Assembly: GCF_000374825.1 (NCBI RefSeq)
Contig: NZ_KB895387.1
Span: forward strand, 1-64,000
Direction of reading: 5' to 3'
Length of the DNA: 64,000 nucleotides
DNA from: Paenibacillus sanguinis 2301083 = DSM 16941
Lineage (GTDB): Bacteria > Bacillota > Bacilli > Paenibacillales > Paenibacillaceae
Shown: piece after piece, positions 7,481 to 15,771 of the stretch
Layout of the letters: each line of letters begins with the position of its first letter
Numbering within the stretch: position 1 is the first letter of the stretch
Made by a program: the position numbers and the translations under genes
The notes under the pieces: generated by a model
What the model was told of the DNA's origin: nothing
What the model saw: only the letters and a program-made list of their open reading frames with translations
The model's database searches: none

Positions 7481-7867
7481 ATGCGTATAGCGGCATTTTG
7501 CGATTTTTACGGAGAGGCCTCACATCCGTTGCAATTAATCATTCGGGGGAGTGCGGGAGAATTGGATTGGTCAAGGCCCGTATATATTCCGGTTGCTGGA
7601 CCTTTTGAGCCTTTCACTGCCGAAGACTTTGGTGATTTGTATGGAGTCTCGGTCTTGCTGGAGGATTTGCTTATCTGCGAAGACGAAGAACCGCCGAATT
7701 ACGTCGACGGTCCAGAGGAACTGAGTATGAGTCAAAATAGCACCCCGGTCTATATCGGCATTGATTTGCCGCAGATCGCAGCACGCTGTGCCAATCCGGA
7801 AGACATCCGGTTCCTGGCTATTCAGATGGACGATGTTGAGGAGGTGCTTCATTACCGCCGGCGTTAA
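7481..7867 (+). CDS. Uncharacterised protein following the ImmA gene
   Basis: 128 residues starting at the ATG with AAAAGGAG upstream; it begins [13 protein letters not shown] two bases after the peptidase stop, so the two are probably cotranslated. No recognised domain, signal peptide or membrane segment; the protein is acidic. Its 3' end overlaps the convergent bicupin gene by 50 bases. Confidence 0.6.
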   Translation: MRIAAFCDFYGEASHPLQLIIRGSAGELDWSRPVYIPVAGPFEPFTAEDFGDLYGVSVLLEDLLICEDEEPPNYVDGPEELSMSQNSTPVYIGIDLPQIAARCANPEDIRFLAIQMDDVEEVLHYRRR

Positions 7868-9041
7868 CCTGAGCAGCATCAGGTATATCATATTTTACTA
7901 CGGGCCATTTTTCCTTGCGCAAGGCATCCATCAGCAGCGGTCCCACATGCAAATTGTCCTGAACCAGTTCACGTGGGGTTAACGCCATCCATTGGTTGAG
8001 GGAGACATCAGCAAAGCGGTCGCTCTTGAATATTTCCAGGAACCAGATGCTCTGCTCTCCGGTATTCTGGATGTAATGTCCATAAGCAAACGGTACATAC
8101 CCTACATCCCCGGCCCGAACATTGAAGGTTCGCGCCGTGCCTCCCCCGGCAAATGCGGTCATGCGGCCCTGACCCGACAAATAATATTGCCATTCATCGT
8201 TGTTCGGATGCCAGTGCAGCTCACGTATTGCACCGGGCTTGATTTCCACCAGAGCAGCCGCAATCGTTCGCGAGATGGGAAAATTGGACGAATCGGCAAT
8301 GCGGACACTCCCGCCAGGTGTAATGATCGGCTTCTGCGCCAGCAGACTATGCTTGAAGCTGAGAGGAATTTCTCCATAAGGAGAGGTCACCCTCTGGCTG
8401 TCCAGTGATCCGGGAATGGCATCCTGGTAAATATAGACCTGCTTGGAGGGAATATGCTCAAACGCCCGCTCCGGAACTCCAAAATTGGCGGATAAGACCT
8501 CTTTTGGGGTATGGGCAAACCAATCTGAGATAGATAGTGTGTTCAAGTCGGAGAAGTTCCCATCATCAAATACCAGCAGGAATTCACAGCCTTCCTCTAA
8601 TCCCTGTATGGAGTGAGGAAGCCCGGGCGGGAAATACCATAAATCTCCTACACCCACATCAGCAATAAAATTCCGTCCTAGCTGATCCACCGCCGTAATT
8701 CGCGCCTTCCCCTGGATCATAAACGACCATTCTGCCTGCTGATGCCAATGCAACTCCCGAACCCCTCCAGGAGTCAGGCGCATGTTTACCCCAGCCAGCG
8801 TAGTTGCAATGGGCAGCTCCCTGGCCGTGATTTCCCGGGACCAACCTCCATGATTAAGCTGCATATGAGTATCGGAGAAGGAGAATTTTAAATTCGGCAC
8901 TAATCCGTTATCCGTTACCGGGGGAACCAGCATATCGGGATTCTCCAGGTCACGCCAAATATCTCGCGGCCCAGGGTCTGTAGCCCCGCTGCCATCCTCC
9001 CGAATCGGCTCGGGAATCGAGAATTTGTGATTTTCCGGCAT
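7818..9041 (-). CDS. Bicupin of the oxalate decarboxylase family
   Basis: 407 residues with two cupin domains, each carrying a complete manganese-binding set: [10 protein letters not shown] in the N-terminal and [11 protein letters not shown] in the C-terminal domain. Overall similarity to Bacillus OxdC/OxdD is high ([37 protein letters not shown]). These enzymes convert oxalate to formate and CO2. The flexible lid, Ser-Glu-Asn-Ser in OxdC, reads Ser-Asp-Leu-Asn here, so the essential Glu is replaced by Asp. No signal peptide. GAGGAG lies 9 bases before the ATG. Confidence 0.88.
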   Translation of the reverse strand: MPENHKFSIPEPIREDGSGATDPGPRDIWRDLENPDMLVPPVTDNGLVPNLKFSFSDTHMQLNHGGWSREITARELPIATTLAGVNMRLTPGGVRELHWHQQAEWSFMIQGKARITAVDQLGRNFIADVGVGDLWYFPPGLPHSIQGLEEGCEFLLVFDDGNFSDLNTLSISDWFAHTPKEVLSANFGVPERAFEHIPSKQVYIYQDAIPGSLDSQRVTSPYGEIPLSFKHSLLAQKPIITPGGSVRIADSSNFPISRTIAAALVEIKPGAIRELHWHPNNDEWQYYLSGQGRMTAFAGGGTARTFNVRAGDVGYVPFAYGHYIQNTGEQSIWFLEIFKSDRFADVSLNQWMALTPRELVQDNLHVGPLLMDALRKEKWPVVKYDIPDAAQVNAGGNEAPPQHRPSE

Positions 9042-9431
9042 TCTTGACCACTCCTCTTTCCTGATCCATCCTGATCATTCCATGAAGAGTGTATTCCCTA
9101 TATGCACAAAATATGTTCCACAGGCCATCTTCTGACCAAGCCGCTTGCCTGCGATGTGTTTGAGCGCTTAGCCTCTTGCCTTGATCACATCAAAGCTTCA
9201 TCATCCATTTTATGAATGATAAACAAGGCATATTGGAGATATATATAATATTTTTTGGCGCAATATTAAAACAAAATATTTCATATTATTTCACAAAAAT
9301 TGCGCCAAACCATATATTTTATTCCATTTTATTAAAAATACTGCTTGAATTATCTAAATTTTACTCTATAATCTCTAGTTAAGAGCGCAAAATAAAATAA
9401 TAATTTGCGCCAAATTATCTGGAGGTGCTTA
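9042..9431. promoter_or_regulatory. Divergent control region with three TTGCGCCAA elements
   Basis: This AT-rich 390-base region separates the bicupin gene from the secreted-protein gene. It holds three copies of TTGCGCCAAA: inverted at 9254-9263, direct at 9300-9309 and direct at 9405-9414. A promoter facing right reads TTGAAT (9345-9350), 16-base spacer, TATAAT (9367-9372). The third copy lies in the untranslated leader just before the ribosome binding site. An unknown regulator probably binds these repeats. Confidence 0.7.
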
Positions 9432-11459
9432 ATGAATATCAACACCATTATTCAGAAAGACTCGCCTCACTTATCGCCTGGCAAGAGATCAGTCAGACTA
9501 CGATTACTGCTGGCTTTTGTGCTGGTCGTAAGCAGTCTGGTCAGTCTGGCCCCTGCAGCTTCGGCCGCAACATTTACCCCTGCCGAACTGGACAGCCCAC
9601 TTAACAATCCCTTCAAGGGCTGGGCGCCTCCTGCTGCTGGCGGACCGTACGCACAACCTCACAAGCTGGTCTATGCCGGTGTCACCTGGAAAGAACTCGA
9701 ACCCACCAAAGGCGTCTTCGACTGGGACGGCATTGAAGCCAAATTCAAGTTTGATTATTGGCGGAGTCAAGGGGTGAGAGTGGTCTTCCGGCTGTTGCTG
9801 GACAATCCGACCGGCGCGCCACATCGCGACATCCCCGACTGGCTGTATAACGAAATGCTCACGCAGGAAGGAACAGCCGGCACGGCTTATCAGGACAATA
9901 CCGGGGGGATGGGAACCGGCAACAATACCGGCTTTTCCCCTAACTACAGCTCGCCAATCTTGATCGCCCGCCATAAAGTGCTGCTTGATGCCATTGCAGC
10001 CCGTTATTATACCCAAGATGCACCCATTGCTTTTGTCCAAATTGGCTCGCTAGGCCATTGGGGTGAATTCCATACCTGGCCCTATGTCGGCCCCAATAAT
10101 GAACAGAACTACACCGGTGTATTTCCACCCAATGCCATTTCGGATCAATTTATTCAGCACTATATCGATGCCTTTTCCAATAAATCCGACCGCATCCAGG
10201 TTATGATTCGTCGAAGTGTACAGCTAGCCTCCACACATAGACTAGGCATGTTCAATGATGTATTTGGCGACAAACCCAGCTTCGATTCTTCCTGGGGCTG
10301 GTATACTGGCACACAAAATGGTTACTGGGACGACATTGGCCAGCTGCAGCCCGCTTATCCAAACTTCTGGGACCATGCCATCTCTGCTGGAGAATTTTAC
10401 GGGGGTGCAGGCGGCCTTCAGGCGAGTCTGACGAGTGGCGCCGGATTCACAGAGACGATGCGGCAAGCCGAGCTTAGCAAGCCAAGCTGGCTGGGCCCCA
10501 ATTCTCCTGCCTCCTACACCGTAGGCGGACCCTATCAGGCCAATATAGATACGCTCAAGAAACGCATGGGCTATCATCTCGTCGTCAAGCAAGTGACGCA
10601 TAATGCTTCAGCCGCCAGCGACTCCCCATTGTCGGTATCGCTCAGCATAGAGAACAAAGGCCTCCAGCACTTCCCGTTCAACTGGCCGGTTGAGTTGCAG
10701 ATACGCAGCGGCTCTACTGTCGTTGCCCGGGCTGTCACTGACATTCAGCTCAAGGATTGGAAAACAGGGGCTTACTCACACACAGACTCTATCACCATCC
10801 CTTCAAATCTGCCAGCAGGTACTTACACTGTTGCACTGGCCATTCTCGACCCGGCAACAAATACCCCGGCCGTAGATTTTGCCAATACCGGCCGTACAGC
10901 CGATGGCGCCTTTCCTGTGAGTACCATTAACGTCACATCTGAATCCGATGGCGGTAACGATGGGGGCGGAGATGGCGGCGGAGGTGACACTTCTATCGTT
11001 GTGGACGGATCTGCCTCTGATTGGAACGACATCCCTGCCCTTGCTTCGGGTAGCTCGTTGATCTCCGCACTAAAGGGAACACGGGTTGATTCCACCCTTC
11101 ACCTACTGGTGCAAGGCAGCGGTTTGACCGATTCCGGCGCGTTTTATATTAATGCAGACAACAACAACGCAACCGGCTACAATGCCACAGGCTGGCCCAA
11201 CAGCAGCGCAGACTATTTGCTGGAAAACAATACGCTATATGCGTACACCGGCACAGGAAATAGCTGGTCCTGGAACCAGGTAGCGACACTTGGAACCGAT
11301 CAGTATGCCAAGAACGCTTCGGTAGTTGAGATTGGCCTCCCGCTATCACTCATTGGCGTAAGCTCCGGTCAGACCATCCGGGTTGGCTACATTCTCGCCG
11401 GCTCAACGACAGAGCGGCTTCCCGCAGAGAACGGCACCTTGCCAACGCTTGAACTGTAG
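9432..11459 (+). CDS. Secreted DUF4832-type putative glycosidase with C-terminal binding-like domain
   Basis: 675 residues from the ATG at 9432, which has TGGAGG upstream. A signal peptide (LRLLLAFVLVVSSLVSLAPAASAA) is followed by a barrel-like region (NPFKGWAPP, VTWKELEPTKGVFDWDGIE, FVQIGSLGHWGEFHTW) resembling DUF4874/DUF4832 proteins with a glycoside hydrolase fold. Next come a beta-sandwich, a Gly/Asp linker near residue 510 and a C-terminal domain (VDGSASDWNDIPAL...) like those of sugar-binding modules. Substrate unknown. A clear promoter and three repeat elements precede it. Confidence 0.75.
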   Translation: MNINTIIQKDSPHLSPGKRSVRLRLLLAFVLVVSSLVSLAPAASAATFTPAELDSPLNNPFKGWAPPAAGGPYAQPHKLVYAGVTWKELEPTKGVFDWDGIEAKFKFDYWRSQGVRVVFRLLLDNPTGAPHRDIPDWLYNEMLTQEGTAGTAYQDNTGGMGTGNNTGFSPNYSSPILIARHKVLLDAIAARYYTQDAPIAFVQIGSLGHWGEFHTWPYVGPNNEQNYTGVFPPNAISDQFIQHYIDAFSNKSDRIQVMIRRSVQLASTHRLGMFNDVFGDKPSFDSSWGWYTGTQNGYWDDIGQLQPAYPNFWDHAISAGEFYGGAGGLQASLTSGAGFTETMRQAELSKPSWLGPNSPASYTVGGPYQANIDTLKKRMGYHLVVKQVTHNASAASDSPLSVSLSIENKGLQHFPFNWPVELQIRSGSTVVARAVTDIQLKDWKTGAYSHTDSITIPSNLPAGTYTVALAILDPATNTPAVDFANTGRTADGAFPVSTINVTSESDGGNDGGGDGGGGDTSIVVDGSASDWNDIPALASGSSLISALKGTRVDSTLHLLVQGSGLTDSGAFYINADNNNATGYNATGWPNSSADYLLENNTLYAYTGTGNSWSWNQVATLGTDQYAKNASVVEIGLPLSLIGVSSGQTIRVGYILAGSTTERLPAENGTLPTLEL

Positions 11460-11532
11460 CCAAAACAAACCAACCGTTTATCTGGCCAGATTTCAGAAAG
11501 CGACTGCTCCCATAGCGTGAAACAAATTAAAA

Positions 11533-11590
11533 CACCTTCAAGAGTTGCCATCCTATCGCAAGATAGGCGACAACCTTGAAGGTGTTTTGC
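11533..11590 (+). terminator. Intrinsic terminator
   Basis: Arms CACCTTCAAG and CTTGAAGGTG with an inner stem, followed by TTTT, 73 bases after the stop of the secreted-protein gene. Confidence 0.85.
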
Positions 11591-11619
11591 GTTGATATTT
11601 TGTCTTATAGTTATCATTC

Positions 11620-11971
11620 TCATTCTGATCTTTTCTCGTAAATAAACATTCCAAGCTCTTCTTTAACTTTGACATAACCCAATTTCTCATAAAAATAATG
11701 ATTACTTATGCTCCAGCTCGGAGTATCCAACCACCATTTTTGCACTTCAGGGTAGTTGTTTTCTATAAATAAGTGTCATAACCTGGTAGCCAATCCCTTG
11801 GTTTTGCTGACTTGGAGCAATATATATTCTACCTAAATTGTAGACAAGGCTGTCATTCACAAGGAACCCCCCCTCCTATCTGAGGACTCATTTCCACAAC
11901 ACAATAACCATATTTTTCAGCCGTGCGTCTCCTTTCTGTAGTCCATCTTGGCCCCGAATACTCCACTGTCT
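11620..11971 (-). pseudogene. GNAT N-acetyltransferase pseudogene
   Basis: Two overlapping minus-strand frames together encode the core of a GNAT acetyltransferase. The first reads EKYGYCVVE, GGGFLVNDSLVYNLGRIYIAP and NQGIGYQVM (acetyl-CoA loop); the second reads YPEVQKWWLDTPSWS and NHYFYEKLGYVKV. They are separated by one frameshift near 11765, and the N-terminal third is missing. The gene is therefore broken at least twice. Confidence 0.8.
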
Positions 11972-12023
11972 TTTAAATAATCGAAGAAGGATTAGGATAA
12001 TGCGTAGATTAATTTGCTCCGCA

Positions 12024-12052
12024 TTGAGGTATAACCTTGCCTGTGCTATGAT
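12024..12052 (+). promoter_or_regulatory. Promoter of a candidate antisense RNA
   Basis: TTGAGG (12024-12029), 17-base spacer, TATGAT (12047-12052), with a TG one base upstream of the -10. It would start a plus-strand transcript near 12059, opposite the 3' region of the small toxin-like gene. Confidence 0.55.
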
Positions 12053-12058
12053 AACAAT

Positions 12059-12182
12059 AGAAATGGAGCCGTGCTGAACACACGACTCCCCTGTACACTT
12101 GCCGCTTTTAAAGAGCGGTCGGCTGTGCAAAGGTGGATCAGTAGACCGCATCCTTAGCTCGGAGGGCGGTCTACTTCTTTGT
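12059..12182 (+). ncRNA. Candidate antisense RNA antitoxin
   Basis: A transcript from the promoter at 12024-12052 would contain a CCGCT/AGCGG hairpin and end at the GTAGACCGC / GCGGTCTAC stem (about 12151-12173) followed by TTCTTTG. It would overlap the 3' end of the convergent toxin-like gene, as RatA does with txpA in Bacillus. No protein-coding frame is evident. Existence of the RNA is inferred from the promoter and stem only. Confidence 0.5.
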
Positions 12183-12284
12183 GTGTTGACTAATCGCTAC
12201 GACGATGGCCACCACCAGCGTCAGCAGCGCAATTATAAGCGCCCCAAAGCTGATCATGATCGTCAAAGCATCCTTAATCGCCAC
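12171..12284 (-). CDS. Small membrane peptide, holin-like type I toxin family
   Basis: A 37-residue peptide, MAIKDALTIMISFGALIIAL followed by a further hydrophobic stretch and a basic SQHTKK tail. This matches the putative holin-like toxin family (similar to TxpA/BsrG-type peptides): one transmembrane segment and a charged C-terminus. GTG at 12284 is preferred because GGGAGG lies 8 bases upstream; the ATG at 12290 is only 2 bases from it. A -10 (TATAAT, complement of 12352-12357) precedes it on the minus strand. Overexpression is presumably toxic. Confidence 0.75.
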   Translation of the reverse strand: MAIKDALTIMISFGALIIALLTLVVAIVVAISQHTKK

Positions 12285-12458
12285 AGGCATCACCTCCCTT
12301 CCGGGAGATTAGCCGACCGTCCCTTTTAAGCCAGTTTCATGTACATGCTATATTATAGCAATTGGTAAAATAAATAACGCCTACAAAGGCGCTGTATTTA
12401 TAATATATTATGGCAATCTCAATCATAGTTATACCTTCCAACGGACGGTCACTTATAA

Positions 12459-12490
12459 ACCAAAGGTGACAAAATTTTATCACCTTTGGT
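12459..12490 (-). terminator. Intrinsic terminator-like hairpin downstream of sigK
   Basis: A perfect 11-bp inverted repeat (ACCAAAGGTGA / TCACCTTTGGT) with a 10-base AT-rich loop, 75 bases after the sigK stop. The minus-strand flank is TTTATAAG, a modest T-run. Confidence 0.65.
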
Positions 12491-12564
12491 AAACACATCA
12501 TTACCACCGTCAATCTAGTCTACTAATCATTACGAACAAGTTTTGTATACAACTATCCTTGTAT

Positions 12565-13272
12565 TTACTTCTTCTTATAAAACTCATGATACAGCTTCAT
12601 GAGCGCCCTTTTCTCTATACGCGACACATAGCTGCGGCTGATGCCAAGCTCCTTGGCGATTTCGCGCTGGGTCCGTTCTTCTCCCCCATGCTCCAGCCCG
12701 AAACGCCCCTTGATCACTTCCTGCTCACGCGCGTCCAAAATGTCCAGGTTCCGATAAATCTTGCTCTTCTCCATCTTGAGCTGAACCCGGTCTACAACCT
12801 CATCGGCCTCCGTACCCAATATATCAATTAATGTAATTTCATTACCTTCTTTGTCAGTTCCGATGGGATCGTGCAAGGACACGTCCTTGCGAGTCTTCTT
12901 CAACGATCTTAAATGCATAAGGATTTCATTCTCGATACACCGCGCCGCAAACGTAGCCAGCTTCGTACCTTTGTTCGGTCGGAAACTCTCGATCGCCTTA
13001 ATCAGGCCAATCGTACCGATTGAGATCAAGTCCTCCAGATCCTCGCCGGTGTTGTCGAATTTCTTGACAATATGAGCTACTAATCTCAAATTATGTTCGA
13101 TCAACAGGTTGCGACTAACCGGGTCGCCTTCAGCCATGCGCTGCAAATGAAGCGCTTCTTCAGCTTCAGTGAGGGGTTGGGGAAAAGCGTTGTTTTTGAC
13201 ATAGGAGACAAGCAAGGTAAGCTGTTTGATAAATAAAGCAATCGTACTGATCAGTCCGGGCAAGGATGACAC
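12565..13272 (-). CDS. sigK: Mother-cell sporulation sigma factor SigK (pro-form)
   Basis: 235 residues with all sigma-70 regions: [30 protein letters not shown] (region 2) and the C-terminal helix-turn-helix ([27 protein letters not shown]). The hydrophobic N-terminus resembles the pro-sequence that SpoIVFB removes. By alignment with Bacillus, processing would fall between Ser23 and Tyr24 ([13 protein letters not shown]). It directs late mother-cell genes for cortex, coat and lysis. The gene is uninterrupted: no skin-type element splits it. Confidence 0.96.
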   Translation of the reverse strand: MSSLPGLISTIALFIKQLTLLVSYVKNNAFPQPLTEAEEALHLQRMAEGDPVSRNLLIEHNLRLVAHIVKKFDNTGEDLEDLISIGTIGLIKAIESFRPNKGTKLATFAARCIENEILMHLRSLKKTRKDVSLHDPIGTDKEGNEITLIDILGTEADEVVDRVQLKMEKSKIYRNLDILDAREQEVIKGRFGLEHGGEERTQREIAKELGISRSYVSRIEKRALMKLYHEFYKKK

Positions 13273-13357
13273 CTCCTGAAGAAATGTGCATTTGTCTGCG
13301 GTCTGTTCATTTTATGTAGGCAGAGGCCCAGTCGTGCCTGTACGGGAAAAAGAAAAA

Positions 13358-13387
13358 GCACCGCCCCCTGAAATAAGGTGGCGATGC
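13358..13387 (-). terminator. Terminator of the marR-MFS operon
   Basis: On the minus strand an imperfect stem GCATCGCCACCT / AGGGGGCGGTGC is followed by TTTTTCTTTTTC. It is 100 bases after the transporter stop. Confidence 0.65.
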
Positions 13388-13421
13388 CTGACCCAGCATG
13401 GAGTAAAACGGTCCTTTAACG

Positions 13422-13505
13422 TTAGCCTGGCTGCTTATACCATTCCAGCGTCTCGCGAATCGCTTCATTATATTCCGCATTTAAGTTTACATGCGTTGCG
13501 TAACC
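13422..13505 (-). other. Short coding-like remnant after the MFS gene
   Basis: In a frame different from the transporter, the minus strand reads VNLNAEYNEAIRETLEWYKQ before a TAA at 13422-13424. This resembles the C-terminal helix of sugar-nucleotide epimerases/SDR proteins. No start codon or upstream domain is present. It may be a relic or chance. Confidence 0.25.
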
Positions 13506-15121
13506 GGCTCTGCCTGTGTGCCTTCCTGGCTATGCTCTTTAGATACAAGAGGTGTAGGCTCCTGATTAGTAGAGCGCAGCGGCAACTCCTTCAGGAAAAA
13601 GACCAAGATGAACGCAACAACCAGGACCAAGGCTCCCGTTAAGAAGACGGTGGACAACGTGGTGCCCAAGGCATCGCGAATCCCTTGAATCATCTGGGCG
13701 AACAACGCTTGCGCATCCGCTGGCAGACTCGCCTGGGTTTGTTCAATTAACGGCTTGTTCATCAATGTTTGCGGATTGGCAAAAGCCACCAACTGCTGGG
13801 ATACCTGCGGGTCTAAGGTGCTTAAATCCGGCGCCGACGGTGATTGCATCGTAGCCTGCAAATTTTTCGCCAGGTTATTGGACATGACCGTCCCCATCAC
13901 AGCAATCCCAATTGTCCCCCCCAGGTTACGGAATAACTGCATGGACGCCGTCACAACGCCAAGCTCCTGATGCGGCACCGCATTTTGTGTGGCCAATGAG
14001 AAGACCGGCATACCAACGCCAAGTCCAAAGCCAAATACAATCATGCTAAGGACAGCCATAGGTACATTGTGCATAAAGACCATAATTGCTACACCAGCTA
14101 CCATAATAGGCACACCGATCAGCGCGAATTGCTTGTATTTACCCTTCCTGGCAATCAATTGCCCCGTCACAGCACTGGAAATAACCATGACAATAGACAT
14201 TGGCATTGTGACATATCCGGCATAAGTCGGCGATATCCCCAAGACACCTTGGACGAAGAATGACAAGTAGATCAGTGCCCCCATCATCCCGAAGTTCATA
14301 ATAAACCCGATAATATTGGAAATCGTTACTACACTGTTTTTAAACAAATGCAATGGCAAAATCGGATTGTCTACCTTGGATTCGGCAAAAATAAATAGAA
14401 GCCCGGATAGTACGGAAGCGGCCAGCAAGCCAAGGATCTGCACCGACCCCCAGGCATATGTCGTTCCCCCCCACGAGAAGGCGAGCAATAATGGCACAAT
14501 CGTGGTGGTCATAAGCAAAGAGCCCCAATAATCGACGCTTTGGGAGCCGCCCCGCTCCACCTTCGGAAATAACATCATAATCATGACAAAAGCTACGATA
14601 CCCAACGGCAGGAAAATCCAGAACAACCAATGCCAATCCAGATGGTCAACCAGATAACCGCCGAGCGTAGGACCAAGCACGCTGGAGAAGCCGAAGATCG
14701 CTGTCATGAAGCCCATCCATTTACCACGCTCCCGCGGCGGGAATAGGTCTCCTACCGAGGTGAAGGCGCTCGACTGGATAATCCCGGCGCCAATCCCTTG
14801 AATCCCGCGATACGCGATAAATTGAAATACGTTGGAGGACGTCCCGGTCATGAAAGCCCCTGCCATAAACAGCAAAATACCGATGAGCAGGAATGGCTTC
14901 CGTCCGTACATATCGGACAGCTTCCCTACCAGCACCGTGGCAATCGTTGATGTCAGCAAATAAATATTGATCGTCCAAGTGTAATAATCCATGCCATCCA
15001 GAATTGAAATAATTCGCGGCATGGCCGTGCTCACAATCGTCTGGTTAATCGCCGCAAAAAACATGGCAGCCATAACCGCGATCATGATTGAAACTTTACG
15101 TTTCATTGTTAAGTGTTCCAT
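13487..15121 (-). CDS. MFS multidrug exporter, DHA2 (14-TM) family
   Basis: About 544 residues with 14 predicted membrane segments. Family motifs are visible: NQTIVSTAMPRI in TM1, GKLSDMYGRKPFLLIG in loop 2-3 (motif A), and RGIQGIGAGIIQSSAFTSVGDL (motif C-like region). DHA2 transporters export drugs or lipophilic toxins by proton antiport. Start choice is uncertain: ATG 15133 abuts its GGAG site, so ATG 15121 (12 bases away) is more plausible. It lies directly behind a MarR repressor gene, which probably controls it in response to substrate. Confidence 0.9.
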   Translation of the reverse strand: MEHLTMKRKVSIMIAVMAAMFFAAINQTIVSTAMPRIISILDGMDYYTWTINIYLLTSTIATVLVGKLSDMYGRKPFLLIGILLFMAGAFMTGTSSNVFQFIAYRGIQGIGAGIIQSSAFTSVGDLFPPRERGKWMGFMTAIFGFSSVLGPTLGGYLVDHLDWHWLFWIFLPLGIVAFVMIMMLFPKVERGGSQSVDYWGSLLMTTTIVPLLLAFSWGGTTYAWGSVQILGLLAASVLSGLLFIFAESKVDNPILPLHLFKNSVVTISNIIGFIMNFGMMGALIYLSFFVQGVLGISPTYAGYVTMPMSIVMVISSAVTGQLIARKGKYKQFALIGVPIMVAGVAIMVFMHNVPMAVLSMIVFGFGLGVGMPVFSLATQNAVPHQELGVVTASMQLFRNLGGTIGIAVMGTVMSNNLAKNLQATMQSPSAPDLSTLDPQVSQQLVAFANPQTLMNKPLIEQTQASLPADAQALFAQMIQGIRDALGTTLSTVFLTGALVLVVAFILVFFLKELPLRSTNQEPTPLVSKEHSQEGTQAEPVTQRM

Positions 15122-15138
15122 AATGTTTCTCATCTCCG

Positions 15139-15576
15139 TTATGATTGGTTTTCTATATTTGAGAGCATAACGTCGAAAATCCGGCGCAAATGCTGCAAAT
15201 CCTCTTCCTGCAATTGATCAAATACCTTCTCGTACATCTCATTCTGCTTCTCGCCGACCTGTCGATTCACTTCCCTCCCCTTCTCGGTAATAGAAATATG
15301 AACCACCCGCCGATCATGCTCCGAACGCTCACGCCGCACGTATCCATCCGTGATCATACGATCCGTAATGCCAGTAATGGCCGCTGATGTCAAACATAAC
15401 GCCTCCGCCAATTGCGATACCTTTTGCTTACCCATCGTATCCAACATGTACAGCATCTTGAACTGCGGGAAGCTGAGATTGTATTCCCCCCCACGCTTCT
15501 TCCATTCCTGGGTAATGGTTTTGATCAAGGTTCTGAAGGTCGAGGTCACCTCAAACAACTCGTCTCTTCTTGCCAA
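15139..15576 (-). CDS. MarR-family transcriptional regulator
   Basis: 145 residues from a TTG with GGAGGG 8 bases upstream; longer in-frame starts lack such a site. A winged helix-turn-helix is visible (LSFPQFKMLYML, KVSQLAEALCLTSAAITGITDRM, and the wing YVRRERSEHDRRVVHISITEKG). It probably represses itself and the MFS exporter 17 bases downstream, with release by a small toxic ligand. A near-palindrome lies just upstream at 15643-15664. Confidence 0.9.
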   Translation of the reverse strand: MARRDELFEVTSTFRTLIKTITQEWKKRGGEYNLSFPQFKMLYMLDTMGKQKVSQLAEALCLTSAAITGITDRMITDGYVRRERSEHDRRVVHISITEKGREVNRQVGEKQNEMYEKVFDQLQEEDLQHLRRIFDVMLSNIENQS

Positions 15577-15642
15577 TGAGCTAGCCCTCCTTCTCATTTC
15601 GTGCCGGTCGCTGTCCTGCTTAGTTAAACCTTGAATTAGTTT

Positions 15643-15664
15643 AATGCTTAAATATTTTAGCATT
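15643..15664. promoter_or_regulatory. Candidate MarR operator
   Basis: A 22-base near-palindrome, AATGCT followed by an AT-rich centre and AGCATT, symmetric at 20 of 22 positions, about 70 bases before the marR start. Size and symmetry suit a MarR dimer. Confidence 0.6.
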
Positions 15665-15712
15665 TAACAATATACCTCTTAATGATTGCCTCGTCAACTC
15701 AAAAAATGCAAC

Positions 15713-15747
15713 AAAAAAACCGTCCCCGGTTTGAGCCAAGGACAGCG
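15713..15747 (-). terminator. Terminator at the end of the pectin operon
   Basis: On the minus strand an imperfect GC stem (CGCTGTCCTTGG / CCGGGGACGG) is followed by seven T. It is about 25 bases after the GH43 stop. Confidence 0.7.
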
Positions 15748-15771
15748 ATGGAATACAACAGCTATCAGCAT

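Noticed and set aside
12565..13272. Possible skin-like element interrupting sigK
   Set aside because: sigK is continuous from pro-sequence to the C-terminal helix-turn-helix; the phage genes nearby are several kilobases away.
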